The notes under the pieces were generated by a model. The model searched no databases and had not been told where the DNA came from. It saw only the letters and a program-made list of their open reading frames with translations. Shown piece by piece: positions 27,067-37,358 of a stretch of 64,000 bases of DNA. The stretch lies in assembly GCA_026003175.1 (NCBI GenBank), contig BPGT01000002.1, positions 1,054,001 to 1,118,000 on the forward strand, read 5' to 3'. Every line of letters begins with the position of its first letter. The stretch's first letter is position 1. Source of the stretch: Armatimonadota bacterium. Lineage in GTDB: Bacteria; Armatimonadota; HRBIN16. The position numbers and the translations under genes are program-made.

Positions 27067-28291
27067 ATGAAAAAAGCAGTAGTCGTTATTGGAGCGATAG
27101 CCGGGCTTGCGTTACTTGGCTGGGTTGGGTTTGGGATCTTCGTGTACAGTCGCAACCCGGCACCTCGCTTTGCGCTACCTCCTTCACCTCCACCACCCGC
27201 CAACAACGCGTACGCGGAAATCATCTCCTGCGTTACCAGCGTTCGGGAGACGAGCAAGCTGACTGCACTCTCTCAGCTACCCGATTATGGTACCCCCCGC
27301 CGAAAAAGAACCGGTACTGGAAGCCAACCGTGAGGTCTTGCGTAAAGCACAAGACCTGCTCCAGAAGGCAACATGGGTAGATCATCTGGAGTATCGCATA
27401 GGGGATCCGACCGTCGATAACTATCGCCAGCTCGCTCGTCTCTTTGTGGCTCAAGCCAAATTTCTGGAACAGCAGGGCAAGTATGGACAGGCGTTGGACA
27501 CCTACCTGAACGCTTTCCACTTTTTCGAAAAAGTGCTGGGCGGCGGCAATGGGCTACATCTAACCTACCAGTTCATGGCGTACAGTGAGATATTCCCAGC
27601 AATACCCACGCTTATTCCCCGCCTCAGCGCGCAGGACGCGGAACGCGGCGCGCGTCGACTGGGGCAGCTGCTGAAAGACGAGTATCCCCTCGAAGTGCTG
27701 TTACAGCAAGAATTTCGTGTATGGCTCAGAGGCTGGCAGCGCATCGTCCGAGAGCAGTCTCGACGCGGTTTTCGACTCGACCTGCCCAAGTCTGACTTAG
27801 AGCGCGCGATGCTATATATGCCCAAAGCCCCCCTCTCCAAAGCGACGGAGCAATATGTCCAGCAATGGCTACAGCAGGCAAAGATGCCATACCCCCAGCA
27901 ACAATTTGTAGACTACCCACCTGTTCTCCAGCAGTTGGGACGCGAGATGGTGGTACGCGAACCAGCTGGTGTGGCCACTATCGTGGCACGCTACACCTAC
28001 GTGCGCACGCGCCTGCGACTGCTCTACACCGCCCTGCGTCTGGAAGCGTACCGTAAAACACACGGACGCTATCCCGCTTCACTCAAAGATTTAGGAGACA
28101 GCCCATACTTCATTGACCCCTTCTCCAACAAGATCTTCGTGTACCGACCGCAAGGCAATAGCTATGTACTGTACAGCCTCGGTCCCAATAGTCGGGACGA
28201 CGGTGGAGCATCCTTCCCTGAAGGACGCTTGCGACGCGAACAACCCGGCGACATTGGACTGGTGCCAAACCTCCCCAGCCGCCCGTCCTGA
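27067..28291 (+). CDS. Membrane-anchored protein with GspG-like C-terminal domain (frameshifted)
   Basis: The ATG at 27067 follows GGACGGAAGCAGG. An N-terminal membrane helix (VVVIGAIAGLALLGWVGFGI) is followed by a Pro-rich linker. The frame breaks in the C6 run 27293-27298; removing one C joins LPDYGTP to AEKEPVLEAN and gives 407 aa. The middle is helical, with a TPR-like stretch (KFLEQQGKYGQALDTYLNA). The C-terminal part (ALRLEAYRKTHGRYPASLKD, then DPFSNKIFVYR and YVLYSLGPNSRDDGG) resembles the C-terminal domain of type II secretion pseudopilins and occurs in planctomycete-type membrane proteins. Function unknown; operon with the DUF1559 gene. Confidence 0.65.
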
Positions 28292-28317
28292 CAAATTCCA
28301 GCATGAGCTGATATACT
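28288..28317 (+). promoter_or_regulatory. serS promoter
   Basis: CTGACA overlapping the stop of the previous gene, an 18-base spacer and TATACT, 39 bases before serS. No T-box leader is visible. Confidence 0.55.
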
Positions 28318-28356
28318 ATTACCGCAATACTGCAATCAGGGGGAAAGCAAAGGCTC

Positions 28357-29646
28357 ATGCTGGATATTCGTCTTATCCGCGAACAACCCGATTTCGTCAA
28401 AGACGGTCTGCAGAAGGTGGGAGCAGACCCTGCGCTCATCGACGAGATCCTGCAGCTGGACGCTCGCCGACGCGAGATTATCTCTCAGGTGGAGGCTCTG
28501 CGGGCGGAGCGCAACACCGTCTCCAAACAGATTCCCCAAATCAAAGACCCCGAAGAGCGCAACGCCCGAATCGCCCAGATGCGGCAGGTAGGCGACCAGA
28601 TTGCGCAGCTGGAGAAAGAACTGGAAGCGGTGGAACAGACCTTCCAAGCACGCATGTTAGAAGTGCCCAACCTGCCACATCCCAGCGTACCCATCGGCAA
28701 GGACGAGAGCGAGAACGTAGTGGTAAGGACCGAAGGCGAACTCCCGCAGTTCGACTTCACCCCCAAGCCGCACTGGGAGCTGGGCGAACAGCTGGATATC
28801 CTGGACTTCGAACGGGGCATCAAGATTAGCGGTTCGCGCTTCTATATCTTGAAGAAGGCGGGCGCGGCGTTACAGCGTGCCCTCATCACGTGGATGCTGG
28901 ACCTGCACACCCGCCAGCACGGCTATACGGAGGTATACCCGCCCTATCTGGTCAAGTCGGAGTGCCTGTACGGTACGGGCAACCTGCCCAAATTCGGCGA
29001 TAACCTGTATCACGACGCCGAGGAGGATTTCTGGCTCATCCCGACGGCGGAGGTGCCTGTCACCAACCTGCACCGCGAAGAGATTCTGGAAAAGGAGCAA
29101 CTACCCATCTACTATGTCGCCTACACCGCCTGCTTCCGCCGCGAGAAGATGTCCGCTGGGCGCGATGTGCGGGGTATCAAACGCGGACACCAGTTCGATA
29201 AGGTGGAGCTGGTGAAGTTTGTGGAGCCGCACACCTCTGACGAAGAGCTGATGAAGCTCATCGAGGACGCTTCTGACGTGTGCCGTCAGCTGAAACTGCC
29301 CTTCCGCTGGGTGCAGATGTGCACAGGCGACCTGAGCTTCGTCGCGGCGATGAAGTACGACATCGAGGTGTGGGCGGCTGGCTGTCAGGAGTGGCTGGAG
29401 GTGAGCTCCTGCTCCAACTTCCGCGACTTCCAGGCACGCCGTGCCAACATCCGCTACCGCCCTGCACCCGGCTCAAAGCCCGAGTACGTGCACACGCTCA
29501 ACGGCTCCGGGCTCGCCCTGCCCCGCCTGCTGATTGCGGTCATCGAAAACTACCAGCAGCCCGACGGAACCGTCCGGATACCCGAGGTGCTGCGCCCCTA
29601 CCTGCACAACGCCACGCGCATCGGGGTGGATGGGAATCTGGAATAA
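28357..29646 (+). CDS. serS: Seryl-tRNA synthetase
   Basis: 429-aa class II aminoacyl-tRNA synthetase charging tRNA-Ser. Residues 1-110 form the long antiparallel coiled coil that grips the tRNA long arm ([36 protein letters not shown]). Motif 2 is in [20 protein letters not shown], followed by [12 protein letters not shown]; motif 3 is [18 protein letters not shown]. Length is standard. The ATG at 28357 is the annotated start by analogy with the universal MLD start of the family; GGGGGAAAG lies upstream. Confidence 0.96.
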   Translation: MLDIRLIREQPDFVKDGLQKVGADPALIDEILQLDARRREIISQVEALRAERNTVSKQIPQIKDPEERNARIAQMRQVGDQIAQLEKELEAVEQTFQARMLEVPNLPHPSVPIGKDESENVVVRTEGELPQFDFTPKPHWELGEQLDILDFERGIKISGSRFYILKKAGAALQRALITWMLDLHTRQHGYTEVYPPYLVKSECLYGTGNLPKFGDNLYHDAEEDFWLIPTAEVPVTNLHREEILEKEQLPIYYVAYTACFRREKMSAGRDVRGIKRGHQFDKVELVKFVEPHTSDEELMKLIEDASDVCRQLKLPFRWVQMCTGDLSFVAAMKYDIEVWAAGCQEWLEVSSCSNFRDFQARRANIRYRPAPGSKPEYVHTLNGSGLALPRLLIAVIENYQQPDGTVRIPEVLRPYLHNATRIGVDGNLE

Positions 29647-29703
29647 AGCGAGGAGGTGAGTTATGCCCAAAGCCGTCGCGGGAGCACTCACCCCTCTCAA
29701 ACA

Positions 29704-32586
29704 CTACCCTACCTTCACCGTCACCGTACCGAACGCCGGCACCTGCACGCTCAGCACATCGCCGTTCATGCGGGCGGTGTTTGTCGTCAATGGCTGTTCC
29801 AGAATGTCCGTCTCCACCGCCAGCGAGTTCGGTCGCGCCAGCACACTACTCAATCGCACTTCGGCGGCAGTTGCCCTGCCCTCCACTTCGTACAGGCGCA
29901 GAATCAGCGCGTCCGAGTCTTCCGCCTTCTTCATGCCGCTCAGCATCACGTTAGGCGTTAGCACTTCCGCGAACGCCTGCGAGAGGGGCAAATCGCCCTC
30001 ATGCACGTCGGTGCTCACCACGTTGAATGGCAGGTTGAAGTCGTAGCCGGCGCGTGCGGAATGCGCTGGCGTCCAGTCCTCCCCGAAGGGGACCAGCGCG
30101 AAGCGGAAGGTGTGATGCCCCAGCTCAGGCAAGGGGTCGGGGTCGTACGAGCTGCGCAGGAGCGTCATGCCCAGTGTGCTACCGCACACGCTGTGCGCGT
30201 ACACCCGGTCATTTACCAGCACCGCGCCCACCGGCTTGCCCGTCTCGGAGTGCACTCCAGACAGGTCTACCCACTTCTGCGCAGGCATGTCCATCGGATA
30301 CATGGCGATACCTGCTCCGCCCACGTGCTTGAAGGTCTCTGACGGCTCCGCATACCCGATGGTGGGACGTTGCACCCAGCCGTTAGGGCATTCCATCCGG
30401 CACTTCGGCTCGTCTATCGCCAGCGGGAACTGCACCCTCAGTACAGGCACACCAACCTCCGGCGAGCCCCGCTCCAGCCAGTCCACATCCAGTGTGAAAT
30501 CTACACGCGGCACCCCTGCCGTCAGGCTGATGGTTAGCGTGAGCCGGCTATCGCGGAAGCGGTGGTGTGCCTGCACGCTGGCGATGTAGGGTCCGCTGTG
30601 AGGAAACGACAGCGTAGCGCCCTCTGTAAAAGGCACATAGTCTTTGATCTGTCCCAGCACCCACGCGGTCATGCCGTGAGGTGCTTCCAGAAGATACTCC
30701 AGCAACCCGATGCGCTCTCCGGCAGGCACCAGTTCCACGCCCGTGCGTTTATCTACCAGGCTCACTACCGCACCCGACTGCTGTTCCACCGTCACGCGCA
30801 GGAACTCGTTTTCGATAGTGCCTCTGCCGTCGCCGGTGCAGCCTGTGCCATCGGCTGCGTTGACTGCGCGGTGCACGTTGTAGGTACGATAGCCCAGTGC
30901 AGGCACATCGTGTGCGGGGAAAGCGACCTCAATATAGTTGTGCTGCCAGTAGTGCCCCCTGCCCAGCACCTGCGCTTTGAACAGGTTGCCTTTGTCGTCG
31001 CGCACAGCCACGTACGGCGTCTCGATATCGCGGTCCCAGACACGGGTGGTGACCACCTCACTGCGTGTCCAGGGCGAGGGGTTGAACACCACAAAGGGGT
31101 CGCAGCCAACGCCTCCTGCGCCATATCGGCTGAGCGCACCGTCGGCAGGCAGGTCGCCCTGCCCCGCGCCCAAACCCTCGCCGTGCGCCTGCGTCGGAGG
31201 CACCTCAGCTGGCGATATCGCTTTCGTGTTTACTTTCGCGGCAATGGCGCGCAGGCTGCGCGTTTTAATCATGGAAGTGTGCGCGACAATCTCCTGGAAT
31301 AGCCCTTGCGCGTACTCGTAGGTAGCGTGCACGCCTGAACCGGGCAGGATGTCGTGGAACTGATTGAACATGGCGTGTCTCCACGCAGTATACAGCTGCT
31401 CAGCAGGGTAAGCTAAGCCGGAAACGCCCTTCGCCAGCAGAGCGCAAATTTCCGCCTCCACCAGTGTATTCTCGCTGCGCCGGTTGGCGTACTTGATGTT
31501 ACTTTGCGAAGAGTAGCAGCCCTCGAACACAAAGTTGAGCTCGCTGTCCAGCACGGGCAGGTTTTTCGCCTCGCGTTCAGCAATGCGAAAGAACTCGTGA
31601 TAGGTGCTGAACTTGATGTTGGGAAACACGGGCCATTCCATCATCTCATGCGCCAGCTGCAGGTCGCGTCGGGTAGGTCCGCCGCCATGGTCGCCCACGC
31701 CGTACACGAACAGCATATCCTTCAAGCCGGTTTGCCGTTCAAACTCCACCACGTGCCGCGCGATATGCGGCGTGATGGGTCCCAAATACCATTCGCGATG
31801 GTCGTCAAACGCCAGCACACGCGAGCCATCCCGACCCTGCCACCAGAACAGGAACGGTCCTTTGCCCGTGCGACAGAAGTAGTAGTAACGAATACCAGCA
31901 CGGGTGAGAATGCCAGGCACGGTGTGCGCATGCCCGAAGGTATCGGGTTCGTAATCCAGCTGCACCGCATCGTATGGTAGCCCAAACTCCTTCTGGAAGA
32001 ATCGCCTCGTATACAGCAGATGGCGGCACAGGATTTCCCCCGAAGCCATGTTCTTATCGCCTTCTACCCACTGGCTGGCGGTAACCTCCCACCTGCCGGA
32101 GCACACATGTTCTTTCACTTTCTGCCACAGCTCGGGCAGGTAGTCTTTCATCAACTGATAGGTGGACGCCTGGTCCTGCGAGAAGCGAAACTGGGGGAAC
32201 TCGCGCATCAGCTTATCTACCGTAGAGAAGGTATCGTTGGCAGTGGCAACCGTCTCCGCCCAGTTCCACATCCAGTTCATATCGATATGGGCGTGCCCGA
32301 CGCAGTGGATAGTGTACTCTTTGGCAACGGGCGCGATGGGACCGAGAACCGCTTCCGCTTCTTTCACTGCCTCTGCAACCGGCTTACCCTCAGAAACCGC
32401 CCGGGTAAAGCCCTGCGCAGCGCGTAGAATCAGCCCTTCCCACTCTGCTTGCTGGGATGGGTTCACCTGCGCCAGCTGTCTGGCGAAATCTATCTGCGCC
32501 CGAAGCCTTTCCACCCACTTGCGCGTTTCTCTGTCAGTATGAAGCAGAGATTGCCATACGGCATCGAGTTGCTCGTCCAGTGCCAT
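29704..32586 (-). CDS. GH38 alpha-mannosidase
   Basis: 960-aa enzyme that cleaves alpha-mannosidic bonds, with no signal peptide and so probably cytoplasmic. The catalytic domain begins near residue 90: HCVGHAHIDMNWMWNWAET (zinc-binding His and Asp) and LDYEPDTFGHAHTVPGIL, where the aspartate after EP is the expected nucleophile and the later His-x-His also fits zinc binding. FNQFHDILPGSGV is a further family signature. The C-terminal half is the usual beta-sandwich region. The ATG at 32586 has GAGGAGGG upstream. Transcribed divergently from the GH51 gene, with which it shares a 215-base promoter region. Confidence 0.93.
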   Translation of the reverse strand: MALDEQLDAVWQSLLHTDRETRKWVERLRAQIDFARQLAQVNPSQQAEWEGLILRAAQGFTRAVSEGKPVAEAVKEAEAVLGPIAPVAKEYTIHCVGHAHIDMNWMWNWAETVATANDTFSTVDKLMREFPQFRFSQDQASTYQLMKDYLPELWQKVKEHVCSGRWEVTASQWVEGDKNMASGEILCRHLLYTRRFFQKEFGLPYDAVQLDYEPDTFGHAHTVPGILTRAGIRYYYFCRTGKGPFLFWWQGRDGSRVLAFDDHREWYLGPITPHIARHVVEFERQTGLKDMLFVYGVGDHGGGPTRRDLQLAHEMMEWPVFPNIKFSTYHEFFRIAEREAKNLPVLDSELNFVFEGCYSSQSNIKYANRRSENTLVEAEICALLAKGVSGLAYPAEQLYTAWRHAMFNQFHDILPGSGVHATYEYAQGLFQEIVAHTSMIKTRSLRAIAAKVNTKAISPAEVPPTQAHGEGLGAGQGDLPADGALSRYGAGGVGCDPFVVFNPSPWTRSEVVTTRVWDRDIETPYVAVRDDKGNLFKAQVLGRGHYWQHNYIEVAFPAHDVPALGYRTYNVHRAVNAADGTGCTGDGRGTIENEFLRVTVEQQSGAVVSLVDKRTGVELVPAGERIGLLEYLLEAPHGMTAWVLGQIKDYVPFTEGATLSFPHSGPYIASVQAHHRFRDSRLTLTISLTAGVPRVDFTLDVDWLERGSPEVGVPVLRVQFPLAIDEPKCRMECPNGWVQRPTIGYAEPSETFKHVGGAGIAMYPMDMPAQKWVDLSGVHSETGKPVGAVLVNDRVYAHSVCGSTLGMTLLRSSYDPDPLPELGHHTFRFALVPFGEDWTPAHSARAGYDFNLPFNVVSTDVHEGDLPLSQAFAEVLTPNVMLSGMKKAEDSDALILRLYEVEGRATAAEVRLSSVLARPNSLAVETDILEQPLTTNTARMNGDVLSVQVPAFGTVTVKVG

Positions 32587-32686
32587 CTTTGCCCTCCTCT
32601 ATAAGCGGTTATTTGTTTATGGTAATCTTCTATAGGCACAGTGTGATTGCCTGCTTGTTGGGAGAGACAAAGTGGCAACCAGCAGC

Positions 32687-32704
32687 CGCGGGCTTCAGCC
32701 CGCG
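32687..32704. repeat. Small palindrome
   Basis: CGCGGGCT-TC-AGCCCGCG, a perfect 8-bp inverted repeat in the divergent GH38-GH51 gap. It has the look of a dispersed hairpin found in many bacterial genomes and could terminate or insulate. Confidence 0.45.
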
Positions 32705-32801
32705 TGCAAAGCATTACGCAACCTGCACGGCACAAACAGGAATCCTCCTCCCCGCATCGAAGATATTCCCCGAACACATCTCGACGGAGAGGAACAAGAC
32801 G

Positions 32802-34334
32802 ATGCAGCGAGTGGCTGTGCTGCTCAACGAGCCGATCGGAACTATTAGCCCCTATCTGCACGGCGAGTTTGCTGAACATCTGGGCGAGTGTATCTATCCG
32901 GGCATCTGGGTAGGGGAAGATTCTCCTATCCCCAACATCGGCGGAATCCGTAAGGACGTCGTGGACGCATTGCGCCCCCTGCAGGTACCGGTATTGCGCT
33001 GGCCCGGTGGTTGCTTCGCTGACGCTTACCACTGGCGCGATGGCATCGGACCGCGTGAGAAACGTCCCCTGCGCATCAACTACCACTGGGGCATGGCACC
33101 GGAACCGAACCATTTCGGCACGCACGAGTTTGTCGCGTTCTGTCGGCTCATCGGCGCGGAGCCGTACATCGTGGGCAATGTAGGTTCTGGCACACCCGCC
33201 GAACTGCGCGACTGGGTAGAGTACTGCAACTTCGCGGGCAATTCGGCGCTGGCAAACGAACGTCGCGCCAACGGGGCGGAGGAACCCTTCCGCGTGCGCT
33301 TCTGGGGCGTGGGCAACGAAAACTGGGGCTGTGGCGGCAACATGCATCCCGAGTATTACGCAGAACTTTTCTGCCAATATCGCACTTTTCTGTTCAACTA
33401 CTCCGATACACCCGTACACGCCATCGCCTGTGGCGCGGCAGGCAACGACTGGGACTGGACGTGGAAGTTCCTGAACAGCTTGCGGCGCAAAGGCTGGAAC
33501 CGACGCCATCTGGTGCAATCGCTCGCCGCGCATTACTACTGCGGAACCGCCGGAACCGCTACCGAATACACTGCCGAACAATGGACGGAACTGCTCTGCA
33601 AGGCGAAAGCGATAGAGGGCATCCTGACCGGACACCGCACAGTGATGGACGAACTAGACCCCGAACAGAAGATAAGCCTCATTATCGACGAGTGGGGCGC
33701 ATGGCATCCGGTGCAGCCGGGCAAGCCGGGTTCGGGGCTGTATCAGCAGAACACAATACGCGACGCGCTGGTTGCTGCGCTCACACTGGACATCTTCCAC
33801 AGACACTGTCGCCAGATTTTCATGGGCAACATCGCGCAGCTGATCAACGTGCTTCAGTCACTGCTGCTGGTGCAGGAAGATAAATGCATCAAGACCCCTA
33901 CCTACTACGTGTGGCAGCTGTATGCACCGCATCAAGGGGCGCAGGCGGTACGATTCGAAACGCTGGCAGACACATTGTCAGACGGCGGTGCAGTGCGCGA
34001 CTTCTGCCGACAACAATACCTGCAAAAGGAGCCTTTTAGCCTGCAAATCATAGAGGGTTCCGCCTCGGTGAGAGAGAACACGCTCTGTGTCACCCTGTGC
34101 AATACCCATCCCGAACAGCCGATGGAACTGGAGGTGCAGGTGCTGGGCGGAACGGTGTCGCAAGCGGAGGCAGTCGTCCTCTCCGCCAACGATATCCACG
34201 CCCATAACACTTTTGAAAATCCTGACCGCGTGAAGCCATCCGAACCACAGGCGGTGCATATCGAAGGCAACCACCTGCGCCTCACCGCACCAGCAGCGTC
34301 GGTGATACGAATCATGGGCAAACTGTCATCGTAA
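32802..34334 (+). CDS. GH51 alpha-L-arabinofuranosidase
   Basis: 510-aa enzyme releasing terminal arabinofuranose from hemicellulose side chains. The N-terminal strand region reads YLHGEFAEHLGECIYPGIW and VLRWPGGCFADAYHWRD. The acid/base glutamate is in FWGVGNENWGCGGNM, and the nucleophile glutamate in LIIDEWGAWH. A C-terminal beta-sandwich domain completes the usual architecture. No export signal, so it probably acts on imported oligosaccharides. The ATG at 32802 gives normal length; GGAGAGG lies about 10 bases upstream. Followed after 14 bases by a Gfo/Idh gene. Confidence 0.93.
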   Translation: MQRVAVLLNEPIGTISPYLHGEFAEHLGECIYPGIWVGEDSPIPNIGGIRKDVVDALRPLQVPVLRWPGGCFADAYHWRDGIGPREKRPLRINYHWGMAPEPNHFGTHEFVAFCRLIGAEPYIVGNVGSGTPAELRDWVEYCNFAGNSALANERRANGAEEPFRVRFWGVGNENWGCGGNMHPEYYAELFCQYRTFLFNYSDTPVHAIACGAAGNDWDWTWKFLNSLRRKGWNRRHLVQSLAAHYYCGTAGTATEYTAEQWTELLCKAKAIEGILTGHRTVMDELDPEQKISLIIDEWGAWHPVQPGKPGSGLYQQNTIRDALVAALTLDIFHRHCRQIFMGNIAQLINVLQSLLLVQEDKCIKTPTYYVWQLYAPHQGAQAVRFETLADTLSDGGAVRDFCRQQYLQKEPFSLQIIEGSASVRENTLCVTLCNTHPEQPMELEVQVLGGTVSQAEAVVLSANDIHAHNTFENPDRVKPSEPQAVHIEGNHLRLTAPAASVIRIMGKLSS

Positions 34335-34348
34335 GGAGGCGATGCGGT

Positions 34349-35650
34349 ATGGAGAAGACAACACGCCGGGAGTTCATCAAGCGAAGTGCCCAGTACGGCA
34401 TGAGCCTGTGGCTGGTGGCGCACAGCTGGAATCCCACCTACGCCCAGAACGAAAAGCTGAACATCGGCATCATCGCGTGCGGAGGGCGCGGCTGGGGCAA
34501 CATCGACGGCGTTTCCACCGAGAACATCGTGGCGATCTGTGACGTGGACGAGAACCCGCTGGGCGAGGCGGCAAAGCGGTTCCCTCGCGCCTATAAGTAC
34601 GTGGACTTCCGCCAGATGCTGGACGAGCGACACCACGAGATCGACGCAGTGGTCATCAGCACACCTGACCACACACACGCCGTTGCCGCGATGGCGGCGA
34701 TGCAACTGGGCAAGCATGTGTATTGTGAGAAACCGCTGACCCATTCCGTGTACGAGGCACGTAAGCTGGCGGAGGCAGCAAAACGCTACAGAGTAGTTAC
34801 CCAGATGGGCAACAACGGACACGCCAGCGACGGCTTACGTCGCTCGGTGGAAATCCTCCGGTCGGGAGCGATAGGCGCCATCCGTGAGGTGCACTCCAGC
34901 ACCGACCGCCCCATCTGGCCTCAAGGCATCGACCGCCCCACCGACACCCCGCCCGTACCGCGTACCCTACACTGGGACCTGTGGCTCGGTCCTGCGCCGG
35001 AGCGTCCGTATCATCCGGCATACCACCCCTTCAACTGGCGTGGCTGGTGGGACTTCGGCACAGGCGCACTGGGCGACATGGGCTGCCATATTCTGGATAC
35101 CGCCTTCTGGGCGCTGGACCTGGGCGCGCCCACCAGTGTGGAAGCGGAAGGCGAACCGCACCACCGCGAAACAGGACCCAAATGGAGCATCATCCGCTAT
35201 GAGTTCCCTGCTCGCAAAGGGATGCCGCCTGTTACCCTTTACTGGTACGATGGGGGGAAACTGCCGCCGAAGGATCTCGCGCCGGAGATCGATATCCATC
35301 CCAACGGCACGTTGTTCATCGGCGAGAAAGGCAGGGCGTGGGTACCACATGGTGGCGAGCCAGTACTGCTACCGCGCGAGAAGTTCGAAGGATACCAGCC
35401 TCCCGAGCCAACACTCCCTCGTGCTCCAAGGGGGCATCATCAGGAGTGGGTTGACGCCTGCAAAGGGCGTGGGAAGGCGATGAGCGATTTCGAGTACGCC
35501 GCCAGGCTAACCGAAATGGTGCTGCTGGGCAATGTCGCTTTCCGCACCGGGCACAAGATAAACTATGATGCCCGACGCATGAAGGTCACCAACTGCGCGG
35601 AAGCGGAGAAGTACATCCGCCGCGAATACCGCAAGGGGTGGTCGCTGTAA
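34349..35650 (+). CDS. Gfo/Idh/MocA oxidoreductase with Tat leader
   Basis: 433-aa NAD(P)-dependent sugar oxidoreductase-like protein. A twin-arginine leader (TTRREFIKRSAQYGMSLWL) precedes the Rossmann domain (NIGIIACGGRGWGNIDG). The family EKP motif is present in GKHVYCEKPLTHSVYEA with the usual catalytic lysine. The C-terminal domain (WWDFGTGALGDMGCHILDTA) has the GxGxxxDxGxHxxD-type metal or substrate histidine. Tat export implies that cofactor-loaded protein acts outside the membrane. Operon with the arabinofuranosidase; substrate unknown. Confidence 0.88.
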   Translation: MEKTTRREFIKRSAQYGMSLWLVAHSWNPTYAQNEKLNIGIIACGGRGWGNIDGVSTENIVAICDVDENPLGEAAKRFPRAYKYVDFRQMLDERHHEIDAVVISTPDHTHAVAAMAAMQLGKHVYCEKPLTHSVYEARKLAEAAKRYRVVTQMGNNGHASDGLRRSVEILRSGAIGAIREVHSSTDRPIWPQGIDRPTDTPPVPRTLHWDLWLGPAPERPYHPAYHPFNWRGWWDFGTGALGDMGCHILDTAFWALDLGAPTSVEAEGEPHHRETGPKWSIIRYEFPARKGMPPVTLYWYDGGKLPPKDLAPEIDIHPNGTLFIGEKGRAWVPHGGEPVLLPREKFEGYQPPEPTLPRAPRGHHQEWVDACKGRGKAMSDFEYAARLTEMVLLGNVAFRTGHKINYDARRMKVTNCAEAEKYIRREYRKGWSL

Positions 35651-35908
35651 CATCACGTCGCATACCACCAGCCGGTGGTCGGAGTGACGGACGGGGCGCA
35701 GGTTGAGGCTGAGCCGTATCTGGTCAGTGCGATGAAAGGCAAATGGATTGGTGATGGTGTTTCCCCAGCCTGTGCCCGCCCGACGGAAGCTATCACTGAC
35801 TCGCCACTCAAGCATTCGACAGGTGGCAGGAAAAATCTGCGACTTTCGCAAACAAAACCGTGTCTCTACTCGGGGTTGCAGTAGACTGTCAGGCGAAGAG
35901 GGTGTGTG
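35651..35908. other. Gap without a recognised gene
   Basis: Both strands are open for long stretches, but codons do not resemble a known protein and no ribosome binding site fits, except GAAGAGGG just before the DUF418 gene. Possibly the remains of a lost gene. Confidence 0.3.
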
Positions 35909-37180
35909 ATGGCACAAGACGATTCCTACCTCCAAAACGGGGTACACTCTTCCCCACAACCTACCGCGCCTTCGGAGCGAATACTCCTTCTGGACATCCT
36001 GCGTGGGCTGGCTGTATTCGGTATTCTGGTAGTGAACATGGGCGCCTTCAAGGCGTCTGCCATGCCTTTCGTTCCCGCACGTGCCCAATCGGAGCTGGAC
36101 CGCTGGGTGGATGCCCTGATCAATTTTGCGTTCGAGGGCAAGTTCTACCCGATTTTCGCCTTCTTGTTTGGGATGGGGTTCACTCTTCAAATAGAACGCC
36201 TGCAGGCTCGTGGAGTGAACCCTTTACCGGTGATGCTGCGCCGCCTGCTCGTGTTGCTTCTCTTCGGCTTGATCCACGCCATCCTGATATGGAGTGGCGA
36301 TATTCTTGCCTTTTACGCCGTGGGTGGGCTTGTGCTACTGCTCTTCCATAGGCTCCACCCGCGCACGTTGCTGGGGCTCGCACTCGGTGTATGGGGGCTG
36401 CAGCTGTTTTGCTGTGGTGTTCCCACCGGTATGTTCTGGGCACTCCATACCGTACCTGAGGCGGCACAGGGGATGAAGGAGGCGAACCAGCAATTTTCCA
36501 GCACGATGCGCGAGCTGTTCGCTGCGGCGGAACAGGCATACGCTCACGGTAGTTACTGGGAGGCAGTGCGCCATCGCTTGTGGGAGTGGGTTCAACTCCT
36601 GTCGTGGAGCTATATACTGCTACTGCCGAACGTTCTCACCATGTTCTGGCTGGGGATGTATGCAGCACAGAGGCAGATTCTCCAGAACATCAGAGACAAC
36701 CCCTCCAAATGGAGTAGGGTTGCTGTGGTCTGTCTTGCTATTGGTCTTCCCGCCAGCCTGCTATACGCACAGCAATTGCTTCACTCCTCGCAGAATCTGC
36801 AACTGGTTCCTTTTCTTACAGCAATGTGGTTGTACCTGCTCGGCGGTCCGGCGTTGGGCGTTGCCTACATTATCGTGCTGAGTTTACTGCTACGCAGAGA
36901 AAGCGTACAGGCACGCTGGAGCGGGCTTGCTGCAGTGGGGCGTATGGCGCTGACCAATTACCTGCTACAGTCGGTTGTGTGCACATTGCTATTCTACAAC
37001 TATGGCTTAGGGCTGTACGGCAAGGTGGGGGTTGCTTCGGGTTTCGTTCTGTCCTGTCTGATTTTCACAGCACAATCAGTGTTCAGCGTATGGTGGCTAC
37101 GCAGGTATCGCTTTGGACCGGTAGAGTGGCTGTGGCGTTCAGCGACTTATGGGCAGAGACAACCAGTGCGCGTGGATTAA
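35909..37180 (+). CDS. DUF418 multipass membrane protein
   Basis: About 423-aa inner-membrane protein with 9-10 hydrophobic segments. The family signature is at the start, ILLLDILRGLAVFGILVVNM, and near the C-terminus, RMALTNYLLQSVVCTLLFYN, with EWLWRSATYGQRQPVR as the last conserved block. DUF418 (YeiB-like) proteins are related to the acyltransferase-3/heparan N-acetyltransferase group and may act on cell-surface or exported molecules, but none has a firm function. The ATG at 35909 is preferred over GTG 35906. Confidence 0.85.
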   Translation: MAQDDSYLQNGVHSSPQPTAPSERILLLDILRGLAVFGILVVNMGAFKASAMPFVPARAQSELDRWVDALINFAFEGKFYPIFAFLFGMGFTLQIERLQARGVNPLPVMLRRLLVLLLFGLIHAILIWSGDILAFYAVGGLVLLLFHRLHPRTLLGLALGVWGLQLFCCGVPTGMFWALHTVPEAAQGMKEANQQFSSTMRELFAAAEQAYAHGSYWEAVRHRLWEWVQLLSWSYILLLPNVLTMFWLGMYAAQRQILQNIRDNPSKWSRVAVVCLAIGLPASLLYAQQLLHSSQNLQLVPFLTAMWLYLLGGPALGVAYIIVLSLLLRRESVQARWSGLAAVGRMALTNYLLQSVVCTLLFYNYGLGLYGKVGVASGFVLSCLIFTAQSVFSVWWLRRYRFGPVEWLWRSATYGQRQPVRVD

Positions 37181-37320
37181 CAAACAGAGAAGCGGTATTA
37201 CAGTGGACAGATTGATGCACATCCTTCTGCTCTTCTGAAGAACAGGGCAAAACGAGATGTTTTGCTTGTGCTTCATACGACAAGAAAAAACGATACCCTA
37301 CCAGCCTGCGCGAAGCTAAG

Positions 37321-37358
37321 AACCTCAAAGATGCTTCACTGCGTTCAGCATGACAGGG
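37321..37358. repeat. Dispersed repeat of the CHAERSEASL type
   Basis: The stretch AACCTCAAAGATGCTTCACT and the following GCGTTCAGCATGACAGGG resemble a short palindromic intergenic repeat seen in many bacterial genomes; its reverse translation gives CHAERSEASL. It lies after the DUF418 gene and before a convergent gene. Confidence 0.5.

Noticed and set aside
28292-28356. T-box leader before serS or thrS
   Set aside because: The leaders are too short or lack the conserved T-box sequence and anticodon-specifier stem.
29663-30046. Plus-strand ORF with a good ribosome binding site (GAGGAGGTGAGTT) after serS
   Set aside because: Beyond its first few codons it lies antisense to the end of the well-supported GH38 gene; its product looks like no protein. 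The site may be a relic of a lost gene.
35507-36190. Minus-strand ORF of 227 codons
   Set aside because: It overlaps the ends of two strong plus-strand genes and its product is low in protein-like features; only the stretch over 35.65-35.9 kb is free, and no family is recognised.
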